64,000 nucleotides of DNA from Bufo bufo (GCF_905171765.1 NC_053395.1:190033577-190097576), one strand, 5' to 3'; positions 32,180-42,999 are shown, counted from the stretch's first letter. Made by a program: numbers and translations. Notes: generated from the letters alone by a model not told the origin.

Positions 32180-32676
32180 ATCTTTCTTCCTGAAGCTCCT
32201 GGGGACTGCTCTTGTATGCAAATCTTTTCCTGGGGCTGTGGGAGAAAGATCTGTTCCTGTCAGATCGGCACGTCATCATAGACAGCACCATTTTTTGGGC
32301 ACGGTACATTGATGACGTGTTTTTGATCTGGCAGGGGACTGAGGTGGAGTTGCGACAGCTTTTTGTTATCTTGAATGACAATTCCTGCAACATCAAATTG
32401 ACTTAATATCAACAAAATATACGTTTTAGATGTCACTTTTTAAAGGGATACTGATGGCTGTATAAGTACAGACGTGTTTCGGAAAAGTACATCTGTCAAT
32501 GCATATTTACATGCAACTTCTTCACACCCTAGGAAGACTATTGAGGCGATACCTACAGGCCAGTTCCCCCATATACGTAGGATATGTTCTGATGATACTA
32601 CATTTGAAAAACAGGCTACTGATCTTAAAGGCAGCTTTTGGAGGAGGGGCCATAGACATAGATCGATTAAAAAGAA
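32180..32676 (+). pseudogene. Penelope-like reverse transcriptase fragment (copy B)
   Basis: Encodes YANLFLGLWEKDLF, RYIDDVFLIW (YIDD at 32305-32316), then SVNAYLHATSSHPRKTIEAI and RRICSDDTTFEKQATDL. The Arg codon CGA that is TGA in copy A is intact, but an 8-base deletion at about 32406 (tacatgta missing) breaks the frame after IKLT. It is a fragment with no start or endonuclease. Confidence 0.7.
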
Positions 32677-33009
32677 GGCATCAAAACTATGAATTAACAC
32701 ATGTGGAATTATATACATAACAAACAAGTGTGAAACAACTGAAAATATGTCAGGGGACTACCTCTTGAAGCTCATCAATAGAATGCCAAGAGTGTGCAAA
32801 GCAGTAATCAAAGCAAAAGGTGGCTTCTTTGAAGAACCTAGAATATGACATATTTTCAGTTGTTTCACAGTTGTTTGTTATGTATATAATTCCACATGTG
32901 TTAATTCATAGTTTTGATGCCTTCAGTGTGAATCTACAATTTTCATAGTCATGAAAATAAAGAAAACTCTTTGAATGAGAAGGTGTGTCCAAACTTTTGG
33001 TCTGTACTG
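32677..33009. mobile_element. Tc1 fold-back remnant, internally deleted (B)
   Basis: Matches the outer parts of 8004-8875, joined at gtca/ggggac (32749-32756). The right end ggtctgtactg is followed by TA. Confidence 0.75.
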
Positions 33010-33101
33010 TATGTGTTGCAGTAAGTCTACTGTGTTATGTGCCACTTGCTCAAGGGCCCACCGGGTGATTCACCTGGCCAGTCCAAGCCTGCCTTTATAT
33101 A

Positions 33102-33383
33102 CAGGTGAAACTCGAAAAATTAGAATATCGTTCAATATTCTAGGCTCAAAGTGTCACTCTCTAGTTAGCTAATTAATCCTTACCCCCTGAGCAAAGGGTA
33201 CCTGAGATTGTGACTTTGGGGTTTTCATAAGCTGTAAGCCATAATCATCCAAATTATAACAAATAAAGGCTTGAAATATATCGCTTTGCATGAGTTTATC
33301 TTATATATTAGTTTCACCTTTTAATTTGCATTACTCAAATAAATGAACTTTGCACAATATTCAAATTTTTCGAGTTTCACCTG
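33102..33383. mobile_element. Tc1/mariner-type MITE, 282 bases (copy B)
   Basis: Orthologue of 8979-9260, with CAGGTGAAACTCG ends and flanking TA. Confidence 0.85.
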
Positions 33384-33429
33384 TATATGTTGCATTTTTA
33401 GTATGTGTGTATATCAACCGTAAATGTGA

Positions 33430-33589
33430 TTGGCTGTCCCTTTAAAAAAAAAAAAAAAAAGCCACTGATTATTTATGGTCACGGAATGTTGTGATCATTG
33501 GCTCTGCCCCTAAACATTATGACATCACACACCTTATATAAGGAGTGGCAGAGCTCAGAATCACCTGAAGGTTCTAGTTGTCAGTGGTG
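33430..33589 (+). promoter_or_regulatory. Promoter and exon 1 of the EAWPS-repeat gene, copy B
   Basis: CCAAT boxes (inverted), CRE-like tgacatcac, TATATAAG at 33535-33542, splice donor GTGAGT at 33590. The A-run upstream is longer than in A. Otherwise almost identical. Confidence 0.6.
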
Positions 33590-33771
33590 GTGAGTCTGCA
33601 CTGGAGGAGTCTGTCGCATCCTTCATGTTTTTCTATTTGTTTTCTACCTATAAGTCTCCTCCATGTGATGTCCGTCTATCTACTGTTCTGTATCTTTGTC
33701 TCCCTCCATTACTTACTAAGATTAGAAGCTTCATTTTATCTCATGAGACAATTATAACAGTGTCCATCCAT

Positions 33772-33803
<32 letters not shown>

Positions 33804-34094
33804 ATAACAGAAGAAAACATCAGCACAGTTAGAGATAAGACGGTCGGGTGCAAAATCCTCAGGGATGACTGGCGTGACTTCCACTGATAAATATAATATA
33901 AAAAAGACGAGGCAGGACTCCAAGTACTGTGAATGGGTGAGGACCCATGTATTCGAAAGGCTTGGAAATAAACGGGTCTTCACCCATTCACCGTACTTGG
34001 AGTTCTGCCTCGTATTTTGTTATTATATCTATCTATTATCTATCTATCTATATATCCCTGTATCCATTTAAATCCTTTTCCCCCTTTATTTCAG
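33590..34094 (+). other. Predicted 5' UTR intron of the EAWPS-repeat gene (B)
   Basis: Acceptor tttatttcag ending at 34094. It contains the TCTA microsatellite and the long hairpin (about 33888-34024). It differs from the A intron at several positions, unlike the coding sequence. Confidence 0.55.
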
Positions 34095-34132
34095 TACTGG
34101 TTGCGATTGCGAGTGGTTTGGATATTTCCAAA

Positions 34133-34675
34133 ATGAAACAGATCGAGGAAGAGGAGGAGTTCCCAGATGTGATATGGAGGCAGATGGTGAAGGAGGCTAA
34201 GCCGGCATTCCGGCCATCAAAGTTTCGTGAAGTTTATTTTTGGCCAATCCTAGAGACAATTCTAGAGGAGGATGAAGAGCAAGAGGAGGAGGAAAGAGAG
34301 AATGAAGAGAAGAACATTTTCGATAGAGAGGAAATGGACATCAGCAGGCCTATGGGACATCATATGATGGAGGCCTGGCCAAGTGTGGAGACACTAATAC
34401 TTTCAGGACTTGATGTGAAAGAAGCCTGGCCAAGTGTGAATTCATCCAAACCTTCACTACATCATGTGAAGGAGGCCTGGCCAAGCATGGATTCACTCAT
34501 ACCTTCAGTACTTGAGGTGAAAGAGGCCTGGCCAAGTGTGGATTTACCAATAAGAAGATGGTGGATTCCAAAATGTCTAAGGAAAAACAGCAGAAGCAAA
34601 AAAACTGAGAGTCATCGTCCATCACGGTTCCTTAGAGCCATCTTCTGTTGCTGCTCCATCAATACATTGGAATAA
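34133..34675 (+). CDS. Unrecognised 180-residue protein with four EAWPS repeats (copy B)
   Basis: Base-for-base identical to 10006-10548, checked line by line. Same features: acidic stretch, four 17-residue [M/K]EAWPS units, basic segment and CCCS near the C-terminus. A longer ORF from 33947 reads through the hairpin and intron, but the acceptor at 34094 and the ATG context favour the start at 34133. No homologous family is known to me. Confidence 0.6.
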   Translation: MKQIEEEEEFPDVIWRQMVKEAKPAFRPSKFREVYFWPILETILEEDEEQEEEERENEEKNIFDREEMDISRPMGHHMMEAWPSVETLILSGLDVKEAWPSVNSSKPSLHHVKEAWPSMDSLIPSVLEVKEAWPSVDLPIRRWWIPKCLRKNSRSKKTESHRPSRFLRAIFCCCSINTLE

Positions 34676-34870
34676 CCAACTATACCATCATAGTTCATCT
34701 CTTAACATCACAGACTTTATAATAACATCATAGGAGAAACTTTAATATCAACATTTACAGTAAAATAGAAAGACGCCCTAACGTAACATCTGACGGGCTG
34801 GAGATTAAATCATCAATGTTTCCAGGATTAAAGAGATGAATTATAATTATTTCTTTAGTTTTATAATAAC

Positions 34871-34876
34871 AATAAA
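34871..34876 (+). terminator. Poly(A) signal AATAAA of the EAWPS-repeat gene (B)
   Basis: Conserved position relative to copy A, about 196 bases after the stop. Confidence 0.5.
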
Positions 34877-35465
34877 AAATAATTACTTTGCAAGAAGTTA
34901 TTCTTTTTTCTATAAAAAAAATACAACAGGTGGGAATTGGTATAAGGAAGAACCAATTATTAAAGGGATTAGTTCACCATAATATAACATTTTTAAACCA
35001 TGTGTAATTATTGCATACTGACTATTGAATGCATGTATCATCAGTGAAATTAAAGGGGGTCATTTAAGTCCTTATGTGCTGTTGGAATTATATAGAGGCG
35101 CTTTCTCCAGCAGGCCGTGCGACAGCCTTAAATCTACACCAGCTCCATGTTAGCCCGCCTGCTTCCCCATCAATGATAAACTTCAGGAAAGTGATGTGAG
35201 CGGGGGAAAAGTTGCATATTTTACTGCAAAGAAGTGGCGTATTTATGTTGATAAATGTCCATCAAAGTTCAAATCACATAAAATACTCCTATGACAACGT
35301 AACTTTCTGTCCTTGGTGTCGGTGAATATATGGAGCAGGACCAGATGACTAGAGATGGCCTTGCGGTTCGCCCGGCAGTCGGTTCGCGACAAACTTTGCG
35401 TGTTCGCGATTCGCCGAACATGCGAACATATGACGATATTCGCGCCCGCCATATTCTTTTACATT

Positions 35466-37213
35466 TGCAGTACGCAGCCCTGCAGGGTATTGCGATAGTG
35501 AGGTCACGGTTACTAGGCAATCGAGGGTTGCTCTTGGTTACTCACAGTTTGTAGGGAAACCCTGGGCAGGGTACAGCAGTGATGGAGAGGCTGGCACAGA
35601 AGTCCTCTGGGGCACTCTCAGTGTATAGGGACCAGGCTGGTGGTAGGTGAGGTACCCTGGGTGTTGCAGGTTTAATGTGCCTGTGGCAAGGTCCCTTTAA
35701 GTTCGTGACGCCAGTGCCGGTAACGGTGGCACACCGATTTATAATAGTAATAAGTGAGGTACACAGTTTGCAGTGAACCAAAACTTTCTTTACTGGAACA
35801 GATAAAGGGCTTCTGTCACCCCACTAAACTAATATTTTTTTTTTTGTGTACTTATAATCCCTATCCTGCCATATTGCCATACATTATGTTCCGTTCAGTA
35901 GATTTAGCAAAAAACGTACTTTTATGATATGCTAATTACCTTTCTACCAGCAAGTAGGGCGTCTACTTGCTGGTAGCAGCCGCAGAAAACCGCCCCCTGC
36001 TTCTGTTGATTGACACGGCCAGCCGCGATCTCCTCCTCCGGTGGCCCTGTCTGCTCGCCTCCTCAGCACTCCCTCAGTGCGCCTGCGCTGATGACGTCAC
36101 CGACAGAGAAGACGTCATCGGTGCAGGCGTACTGAGGGAGTGCTGAGGAGGCGAGCCTCCTTATCTCAGAGCGCCTGCGCCGAATGAACACAGGCGCGCG
36201 ATTTTTTAAATGCTGACAGGGCCACCGGAGGAAGAGATCGCGGCTGGCCCTGTCAATCAACAGAAGGAGGGGGCGGTTTTCTGCGGCTGCTACCAGCAAG
36301 TAGACGCCATACTTGCTGGTAGAAAGGTAATTAGCATATCATAAAAGTAAGTTTTTTGCTAAATCTACTGAACGAAAATTATAAATAACATAATGTATGG
36401 CAATATGGTAGGATAGAGATTATAAGTACACAAAGAAAAAAAATGAGTTTAGTGGGGTGACCGAAGTCCTTTAACTATTTACAGTTCTTTAGGTTCAGTT
36501 CCATATGTCACAGTAGCAGTCAATCACAAGCAGGCTTTCACAATAATGGCAGGCACAATGTTCTTGCAAGATACTCAGAGGGTTAACACACTTACAGAAC
36601 AGGTTGCACTTTTCCTCTGAAATCCTGTGCACTATTCCTCAGAACTCTTGTCTGTCTTGATCCCAAGGCCCGGATGCCCTATTGGTGTCTTTATCCTTGG
36701 TAAAGAAACTTCCTCAGGTATATATATCTCCTTGCATTGAATAGACTCCTCTGCCCTTCAGCTCTCTTGTTTAGCTGGAAACACTTCTGCTCTGCTCTGC
36801 TCTGCTCTGTACTTGGTAGGAACTGCAGGTTTCTCAGGAGGTAACTCTTCCCCTGGTAACAACTAGAAGCCAGGGCTATCTAGCTGCATGTCAGAGCCTG
36901 CACCTCTGCTCCTCCCTGGCTAAAGTGTCTTCTTAATTCTGACTCTACACACAGACTCCCCTCTCTTGTCTAGACCTGGCTATTTATACTAGGGGGTCCC
37001 TAGCTCCCTCTAACGTCTAGGAGGAGGTACTACACCCCTACAGGCCTGGTACACTGATAAACAAGGGAAATATGCATAAATAACATGAATAAAATGGCAT
37101 TATACGTTAAAATGACATATAAAGTGCAATGCCACTGTTCCACAGGAGGTGGAGAACAACGTTGCCCAATTGACCCTTGTGTAGCGCCCACATTTACCTA
37201 GTGGGACACTACA
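35466..37213 (-). mobile_element. Solo LTR formed by LTR-LTR recombination, carrying the MITE
   Basis: TGCAGTACGC...GGGACACTACA, flanked by CATT at 35462-35465 and 37214-37217, the same duplication as the full element in A. The left part carries variants of A's left LTR and the right part those of A's right LTR. Confidence 0.9.
35806..36470. mobile_element. Fold-back MITE with TTAA target (copy B)
   Basis: 665 bases, orthologue of 14741-15405, with ATAA at 35802-35805 and TTAA at 36471-36474. Confidence 0.8.
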
Positions 37214-37899
37214 CATTGTTAAGAACTTTGACCCATGACACATCCATCAGGTGGTACAGGACAGCCAATTGAAAAGTTTTAGCACATGGACACACCCCCT
37301 ACTTTATAAATAGACCTAATCTGGCCGCCATTTTACATTCTGTATTTTGTCAGTGTAGGGAGAGGTTGCTGTGTGGAGCAGGCACAGGCTGTTAGGGACA
37401 CGAATCGCTAGCTAATACCGCCACAAAAGTCCTTTTAAGGACTGCTATAGGTGTGCTATTGATAAGTGTGCAGTACAGAGGGGTGTAATACACATATAAT
37501 ATACTTTCTAACATAGCATTTGTATTGTGCAGCAGTGGTGGTGACTGGTGAGCAGTTCTTCAGCGATACTGCAGCTACACAGAGTGACAAAAACGCAATT
37601 ACAAAAAATTATTATAACTGGTGTAATATACCAGTGGCCCCCCAAACGACTGATTGAAGTGGGGTGTTATATACCAATATACTTTCTTTATAGTGTATTT
37701 AAGTACTGCAGCATTTGTTTGCTGTTTTGCTGTGTTCCCTCTGCTACACACAGTGACAAACGGTACTGGAAAAAATTATTATAACTGGTGTGATATACCA
37801 GTCGCCCCCCAAAACAGCTGTTTGAAGGGGGTTGTTATATACCTACTTCCACAAATACTGCGCTTCTATAGAGACTTTTCTCACAGGGTCATTTAAAAA
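37214..37899 (+). promoter_or_regulatory. hAT promoter/5' leader (copy B)
   Basis: Matches 16145-16845. TATA-like tttataaata at about 37303-37312. Confidence 0.5.
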
Positions 37900-39111
37900 A
37901 TGACAGGCAGAGGAACAGGCAGGCCCTTCCGCAGGGGTGGTAGGGGTCGGGCAGGAGCACCAGGCCAGAGCCTAAGTGGGAAGTTGCAGAAGGTGCGTTC
38001 AATTTCGTCAAAGGACGCACCAGACTTGGTTGAGTGGCTCACTCAGCCTTCCGCTTCTGCACCCTCCTCATCCTTTCTATCTGCACCCTCCTCATCCTCT
38101 GTATCTGCACCCTCTTCACTCTCTGCTGTGTGCATCCCCAAAGACACCACCACCAACACCACCACCACCATGTCCCCTCCACTCGAGTCACAGGAATTAT
38201 TTTTCGATCTATTACAAGTAATTTCCGATTGGCAGCCATTCTTGGCATCGGATCAGGAAGAGGAGGTAGCACCGGCCGCCACTTAGCAGTCTGACGACAG
38301 TACCCAGATCAGCCCAAGGAGGTTGGTCCCCGCTGTTGCTGCCTACTCCGAGATCTCTAATGTTAGTGGTGGGGAAGGTGAAGTTGATGATGACGTGTCG
38401 ATGGACGTCACGTGGGTGCCTACAAGAGAGGAAGAGGAGGGGAGTTCAGAGGGAGAGATGGACCAGCAGATAGGGAGGAGAAGCAGGCAGAACTTACATT
38501 GCACAGGAGGCAAAAAGCAGACTGCAAATGTATTAGGAGCGAGCCATCTACCATGCACGGTCATATCTGGCGCTCCTAGGACGCCATCACATGGCTCCGC
38601 AGTGTGGGCTTTTTTTAATGTGTCCACTGCTGACAATAGTGTTGCCATCTGCAGCCTTTGCTGTCAACGCATAAGTCGCAGTAAGCCAAACACTCACCTA
38701 GGGACGACTGCCTTAAGAAGGCACCTGGCCTCCCATCACCGAGCCCAGTGGGAGCAACGCCGTCAGAACCCACAGAGCCACACGTCCTGCCTCTTCTCCT
38801 CTCTCCTCCCAATTGTCCTCCACTCCACCTTCCACCGTGCCGTCCTCACGTTTTACCTGGCAAAAGGCAGGCTTCAAGTGTAAAAAGATGATGAAGCCGG
38901 ATAACCCTCTTGCCCAACGGTTGACCGCTGGCTTGTCGGAACTGCTAGCCCGCCAACTACGGCCATATAAATTGGTGGACTCGGAGGCCTTTAGAACATT
39001 TGTGGCCATTGGAACACCGCAATGGAAGGTCCCAGGAAGGAAATATTTCTCCCAGAAGGGCATCTTAGAGCTATATGGCCACGTTCAGCGGCAAGTGAAT
39101 GTATCTCTGGC
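37900..39111 (+). pseudogene. hAT transposase with BED finger, N-terminal part (copy B)
   Basis: ATG 37900 (MTGRGTGRPF). Ancestral TAG at 38284-38286. The frame resumes through acidic stretches to the BED finger (SAVWAFFNVS...CSLC...HLASHH). After a frameshift near 38850 the coding continues KPDNPLAQRLTAGLSELL, DSEAFRTFVAIG, WKVPGRKYFS and ELYGHVQRQVNVSLAHNVG, the region ahead of the hAT catalytic domain. It is split at 39112 by the Penelope-type insertion. Confidence 0.8.
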
Positions 39112-39124
39112 ACACAATGTTGGT

Positions 39125-40050
39125 ACAGAAGGTAGAGCAAAACGTTTTTTACCCCTACACGCGGCGCCACCATCCCTTGGATCAGCAATATATGCAGAAG
39201 ATAAAAGTAATTAGTTTTTTCAGATAAAATCAGAGTTTTTTTGTGTATTCAAAATTCAAATTACAAGTTACTGGCATATATATTCTCACCAGTTCAGGTA
39301 GTGGCTATGATGTCATATAAAAAATATATATTAGATATACTATATATATATATAAAATATGCTCCTGATGAAGGGGTCCTCTATATTCCGAAACGCGTAG
39401 AGCAAGATTCCTTCACCCTACCCTGTGGTTTGAATAAAAGTCGATTGACAAGAAGCTCGACTGGACTGCTGTCATTCCGTGGGATCTTATAGGCGACCCA
39501 GGCGCAGGAGGTGATCCGGTGGGTGTTTTGTGATTATCCCATCCGGTACCTCCTGGGTGAAGTGAGTGAAAATTGTTTTTAATATTTAATATTTTATATT
39601 TTATATATATAGTATATCTAATATATATTTTTTATATGACATCATAGCCACTACCTGAACTGGTGAGAATATATATGCCAGTAACTTGTAATTTTAATTT
39701 TGAATACACAAAAAAACTCTGATTTTATCTGAAAAAACTAATTACTTTTATCTTCTGCATATATTGCTGATCCAAGGGATGGTGGCGCCGCGTGTAGGGG
39801 TAAAAAACGTTTTGCTCTACCTTCTGTGCCTATATTCTCTCCATTAGGGGACCCCCCCTGATGGTGTGTTTACCCCTGGCAGCCTAAGATCCCTCCAATA
39901 TCAAAAATACTGAAATACATAGCATCTCTTTGCCTTTGGCAAATACAAATACAGTTTTTAAATCCTTCCTCTGGCGCCCTGCTGGAAACTCTCAAAACTT
40001 CCCTTGGGAAGAATAGAGATTAACCCCCCTCCTTTTTTCTCTCCTCTTCT
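39125..40050. mobile_element. Fold-back retroposon insertion (Penelope-type) with hammerhead motif
   Basis: 926 bases inserted in the hAT gene, flanked by a 13-base duplication acacaatgttggt (39112-39124 and 40051-40063). The hAT codons HNVG are duplicated and continue exactly on both sides. The first about 230 bases (39125-39356) recur inverted at about 39600-39827. Between them is a hammerhead-like motif and an AATAAA (about 39434). A long variable target duplication with inverted terminal segments and a hammerhead suits Penelope-like elements. No RT is present. Confidence 0.7.
39360..39404 (+). ncRNA. Hammerhead ribozyme-like motif 1
   Basis: Order seen: stem I strand TGCTC, core CTGATGA (39365-39371), loop region of 18 bases with a weak stem II, core GAAA (39390-39393), minimal stem III C-GC-G, cleavage triplet GTA (39397-39399), then GAGCA, complementary to TGCTC. 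All conserved core bases are present. Stem II is poor (unpaired A, then G-C and G-U pairs). Short stem III is the pattern known for Penelope-associated hammerheads. Self-cleavage is inferred only. Confidence 0.6.
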
Positions 40051-40560
40051 ACACAATGTTGGTGCCAAGATACATGTGACCACAGACACGTGGTCTAGCA
40101 AACACGGGCAGGGAAGGTTCATAACTTTTACTGCCCACTGGGTGAACCTTCTGATGGCCGTCAAGCATGCAACCTGTGACACCCTTGTAGATTTGGTGTT
40201 ACCGCCACGGATTGCATGCAGGCCTGCCTCTTTTTCTCCTCCTACTCCATCCTCCCTCTCCTCCTCGGCTGACTCCTCCTTTTCCGCTGCTACCGTCTCT
40301 CCCGCTGTGCCCCCCAAGATCCCCAGAACCTATTCGACGTGCCAGGAGAGACGTTGCCATGCTGTAATGCTTCTGTTGTGCCTGAAAGCCAAGAGCCACA
40401 CCGGTCCTGCACTTCTTTCAGCTTTGCGGTCACAGGCAGACCCCGCTCAATTTTACAGTTGGTAAAGTGGTGTGCGACAAACAGGGCAAAATGACACACG
40501 TGCCGTGCATGGCACACGTCCTGAACTTAGTCGTGCAGCGATTTGTTGCCAAATACCCCG
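40051..40560 (+). pseudogene. hAT transposase, catalytic-domain part (after the insertion)
   Basis: Continues in frame from the target duplication: AKIHVTTDTWSSKHGQGRF, then ITFTAHWVNLLMAVKHATCDTL, the hAT DTWSS region holding a catalytic Asp. Downstream, weaker matches in a shifted frame (LNLVVQRFVAKYPG at about 40523-40560). Cut at about 40560 by the Tc1 element. Confidence 0.75.
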
Positions 40561-41511
40561 GGGTCCTTCTGGGGCCAATTCCTGACTGATAGCAACCCAT
40601 TCTTTAATAATCACTTCTTGGAGTTTGTCCGAATTAGTGGGTTTTTGTTTGTCCTCCCGCCTCTTGAGGATTGACCACAAGTTCTCAATGGGATTAAGAT
40701 CTGGGGAGTTTCCAGGCCATGGACCCAAAATGTCAATGTTTTGGTCCCCGAGCCACTTAGTTATCACTTTTACCTTATGGCACGGTGCTCCATCGTGCTG
40801 GAAAATGCATTGTTCTTCACCAAACTGTTGTTGGATTGTTGGAAGAAGTTGCTGTTGGAGGGTGTTTTGGTACCATTCTTTATTCATGGCTGTGTTTTTG
40901 GGCAAAATTGTGAGTGAGCCCACTCCCTTGGATGAGAAGCAACCCCACACATGAATGGTCTCAGGATGCTTTACTGTTGGCATGACACAGGACTGATAGT
41001 AGCGCTCACCTTTTCTTCTCCGGACAAGCCTTTTTCCAGATGCCCCAAACAATTGGAAAGAGGCTTCATCAGAGAATATGACTTTGCCCCAGTCCTCAGC
41101 AGTCCATTCACCATACTTTCTGCAGAAGATCAATCTGTCCCTGATGTTTTTTTTGCAGAGAAGTGGCTTCTTTGCTGGCCTTCTTGACACCAGGCCATCT
41201 TCTAAAAGTCTTCGCCTCACTGTGCGTGTAGATGCGCTCACACCTGCCTGCTGCCATTCCTGAGCAAGCTATGCACTGGTGGCACTCCGATCCCACAGCT
41301 GAATCCTCTTTAGGAGACGATCCTGGAGCTTGCTGGACTTTCTTGGACGCCCTGAAGCCTTCTTAACAAGAATTGAACCCCTTTCCTTGAAGTTCTTGAT
41401 GATCCTATAAATTGTTGATTGAGGTGCAATCTTAGTAGCCACAATATCCTTGCCTGTGAAGCCATTTTTATGCAACGCAATGACTGCACGCGTTTCTTTG
41501 CAGGTCACCAT
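40561..41511 (-). pseudogene. Tc1 DD35E transposase, truncated with one stop
   Basis: ATG 41511 (MVTCKETRAVIALHKNGF). The first helix-turn-helix segment runs to SGRPRKSSK; a TAG at about 41269-41271 interrupts SATSA/LAQEW; the frame then stays open through VIFSDEAS, CIFQHDGAPCH and SPDLNPIENLW, with 35 residues between the second Asp and the Glu. The C-terminus after ELAPEGP reads into hAT sequence, so the natural end is lost. All three catalytic residues are visible. Confidence 0.85.
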
Positions 41512-41874
41512 GGTTAACAATGGAAGAACAATGATTTCAAGCATCACCCTCCTTTTAACATGTCAAGCCTGCCATTTTAGCCCAATCAGCCTGACATAAT
41601 GATCTCCAGCCTTGTGCTCGTCAACATTCTCACCTGAGTTAACAAGACGATTAATGAAATGATCTCAGCAGGTCCTTTAATGACAGAAATGAAATGCAGT
41701 GGAAAGGTTTTTTTGGGATTAAGTAATTTTCATGGCAAAGAAGGACTATGCAATTCATCTGATCACTCTTCATAACATTCTGGAGTATATGCAAATTGCT
41801 ATTATAAAAACTTAAGCAGCAACTTTTCCAATTTACAATATTTATGTAGATCTCAAAACTTTTGGCCACGACTG
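40561..41874 (-). mobile_element. Tc1/mariner element, DD35E type, truncated at one end
   Basis: The right end aaaacttttggccacgactg (about 41855-41874) is a Tc1-type terminus followed by TA. The left end (transposase 3' end and terminal repeat) is missing at the junction with hAT sequence. Confidence 0.85.
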
Positions 41875-42747
41875 TATATATAATATTTTTTTTTACAATT
41901 TCACACAATCATGGTACATCACTTCACTGTTTTATTAATCAAGATTTTGTCTCTTGTCTATTGGTGCACATTTTGATAACATTGTAATATATATGTATTT
42001 TTTACCACTACGTTTTTTCACTTTCAGGAAATATATGGGGCATATATTATTATGTTGTATTTCTTTGGTTTTTGTATTTAGCTAAATGGCCCGTATATAA
42101 TTGGGCACGTATAGATATACCATATATGGATAGAATGTTCTGTTTATGTATGGTAATCATATACAATATTAGGGATGATGTGCAGGTATATAAACTGATG
42201 TCTAATACCAACTGTAGTACTAAATGGTCACCAGAGGGGGAGCCAAGGTACACTTTCCTACGTACTTGTTGTTTGATGAGGTATCTGGCTGAGTGGAGCA
42301 CATGACTGATGGCTCCCACATGACACCTTCCGGCCTTGTGTCTCTATGCTCCATCATGTTGCAGCCTATACTCAGGTGATACTCTTTTACAATTAGGAGG
42401 AGCCTTTTTGTGATTGGTGTTGGTGGGTTTATTAGGCATGATTCACAATGATGATGTTACCCCCAGACGAAGGTATGCGGAAATGCCCAAATTGCAAATG
42501 AGTGAGTTTGAATATTGGTTTTAGTGTTTCATTCTCTGGTCCGGACACAGGTATTACTATTTATTCCTGGCACTATTTGTAGCTGTGTTGCTTACAGGGT
42601 ACTATCCCAGTGGATGTAGTCCAGACCATACATTATAATATACACGCCTTTCCATATTCACACCCATTTGCAAATTATGTGATTTCTGGAGGATGCTTAT
42701 ACCTATAAAAGTTTGGTATCGCCACATTCGTATTGAGACGCAGAATA
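41875..42747. other. No gene seen; AT-rich with repeat fragments
   Basis: Contains a decayed cagacgaaggtatgcggaaat word (about 42460-42480) resembling a hammerhead core and a fragment ttggtatcgccacattcgta of the piggyBac-flank repeat. ORFs are short and unconvincing. Confidence 0.4.
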
Positions 42748-42999
42748 AAGCCTCATGCAGAAATCCGTGGAACACGGTCCGCGAGATACCGGACTGGCAT
42801 CCTGCTCAGTGCAGGAGCGCACGGCGTCATTGGTTGCGCATTGTGCCGCTGCTGTACAGTAATACACTCATATAGATCATACGAGTGTATTACTGTAATG
42901 CGGCAGCAGCACAAAGCGCACTGCATCATAGCAACCAATGAGCAGGATGCCAGTCCGGTATCTCACGGACCATGTTCCACGGACATCTGCATGAGGCTT
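42748..42999. repeat. Long palindrome (fold-back MITE)
   Basis: Arms of about 120 bases: AAGCCTCATGCAG at the left end pairs with CTGCATGAGGCTT at the right; the centre is near 42873 (cagtaatacactc...gagtgtattactg). No coding. Family unknown. Confidence 0.75.

Larger units (their letters stand above)
24031..39047. repeat. Duplicated block B (direct repeat of block A)
   Basis: See block A. The order of elements is the same. B-specific differences are the Tc1 insertion 28645-30207 and the LTR-LTR recombination at 35466-37213. B lacks 538 bases of the Tc1 fold-back, the hAT composite and the interior of the LTR element, and it keeps 404 bases (31135-31538) that A has lost. Confidence 0.9.
35350..40560 (+). 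mobile_element. BED-type hAT transposon (block B and beyond), 3'-truncated
   Basis: 5' end TAGAGATGGCC at 35350 with the TTCGC cluster; solo LTR inserted at 35466-37213; transposase from 37900; Penelope-type insertion at 39125-40050. hAT coding resumes to about 40560, where it abuts a Tc1 element (aaataccccgggg). The 3' end is missing. This copy shows more of the gene than copy A. Confidence 0.75.

Noticed and set aside
33947..34675. 242-codon ORF including intron and hairpin sequence upstream of the EAWPS gene
   Set aside because: The extra N-terminal part is TCTA repeat and hairpin translation; the splice acceptor at 34094 and the internal ATG explain the real start.
40004..40465. 153-codon ORF as a host gene
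   Set aside because: Contains TTDTWSSKHGQGRF typical of hAT transposases; it is the continuation of the broken hAT gene.
42455..42490. Hammerhead-like cagacga...gaaat
   Set aside because: The core is altered and there is no complementary stem I; at most a fossil.
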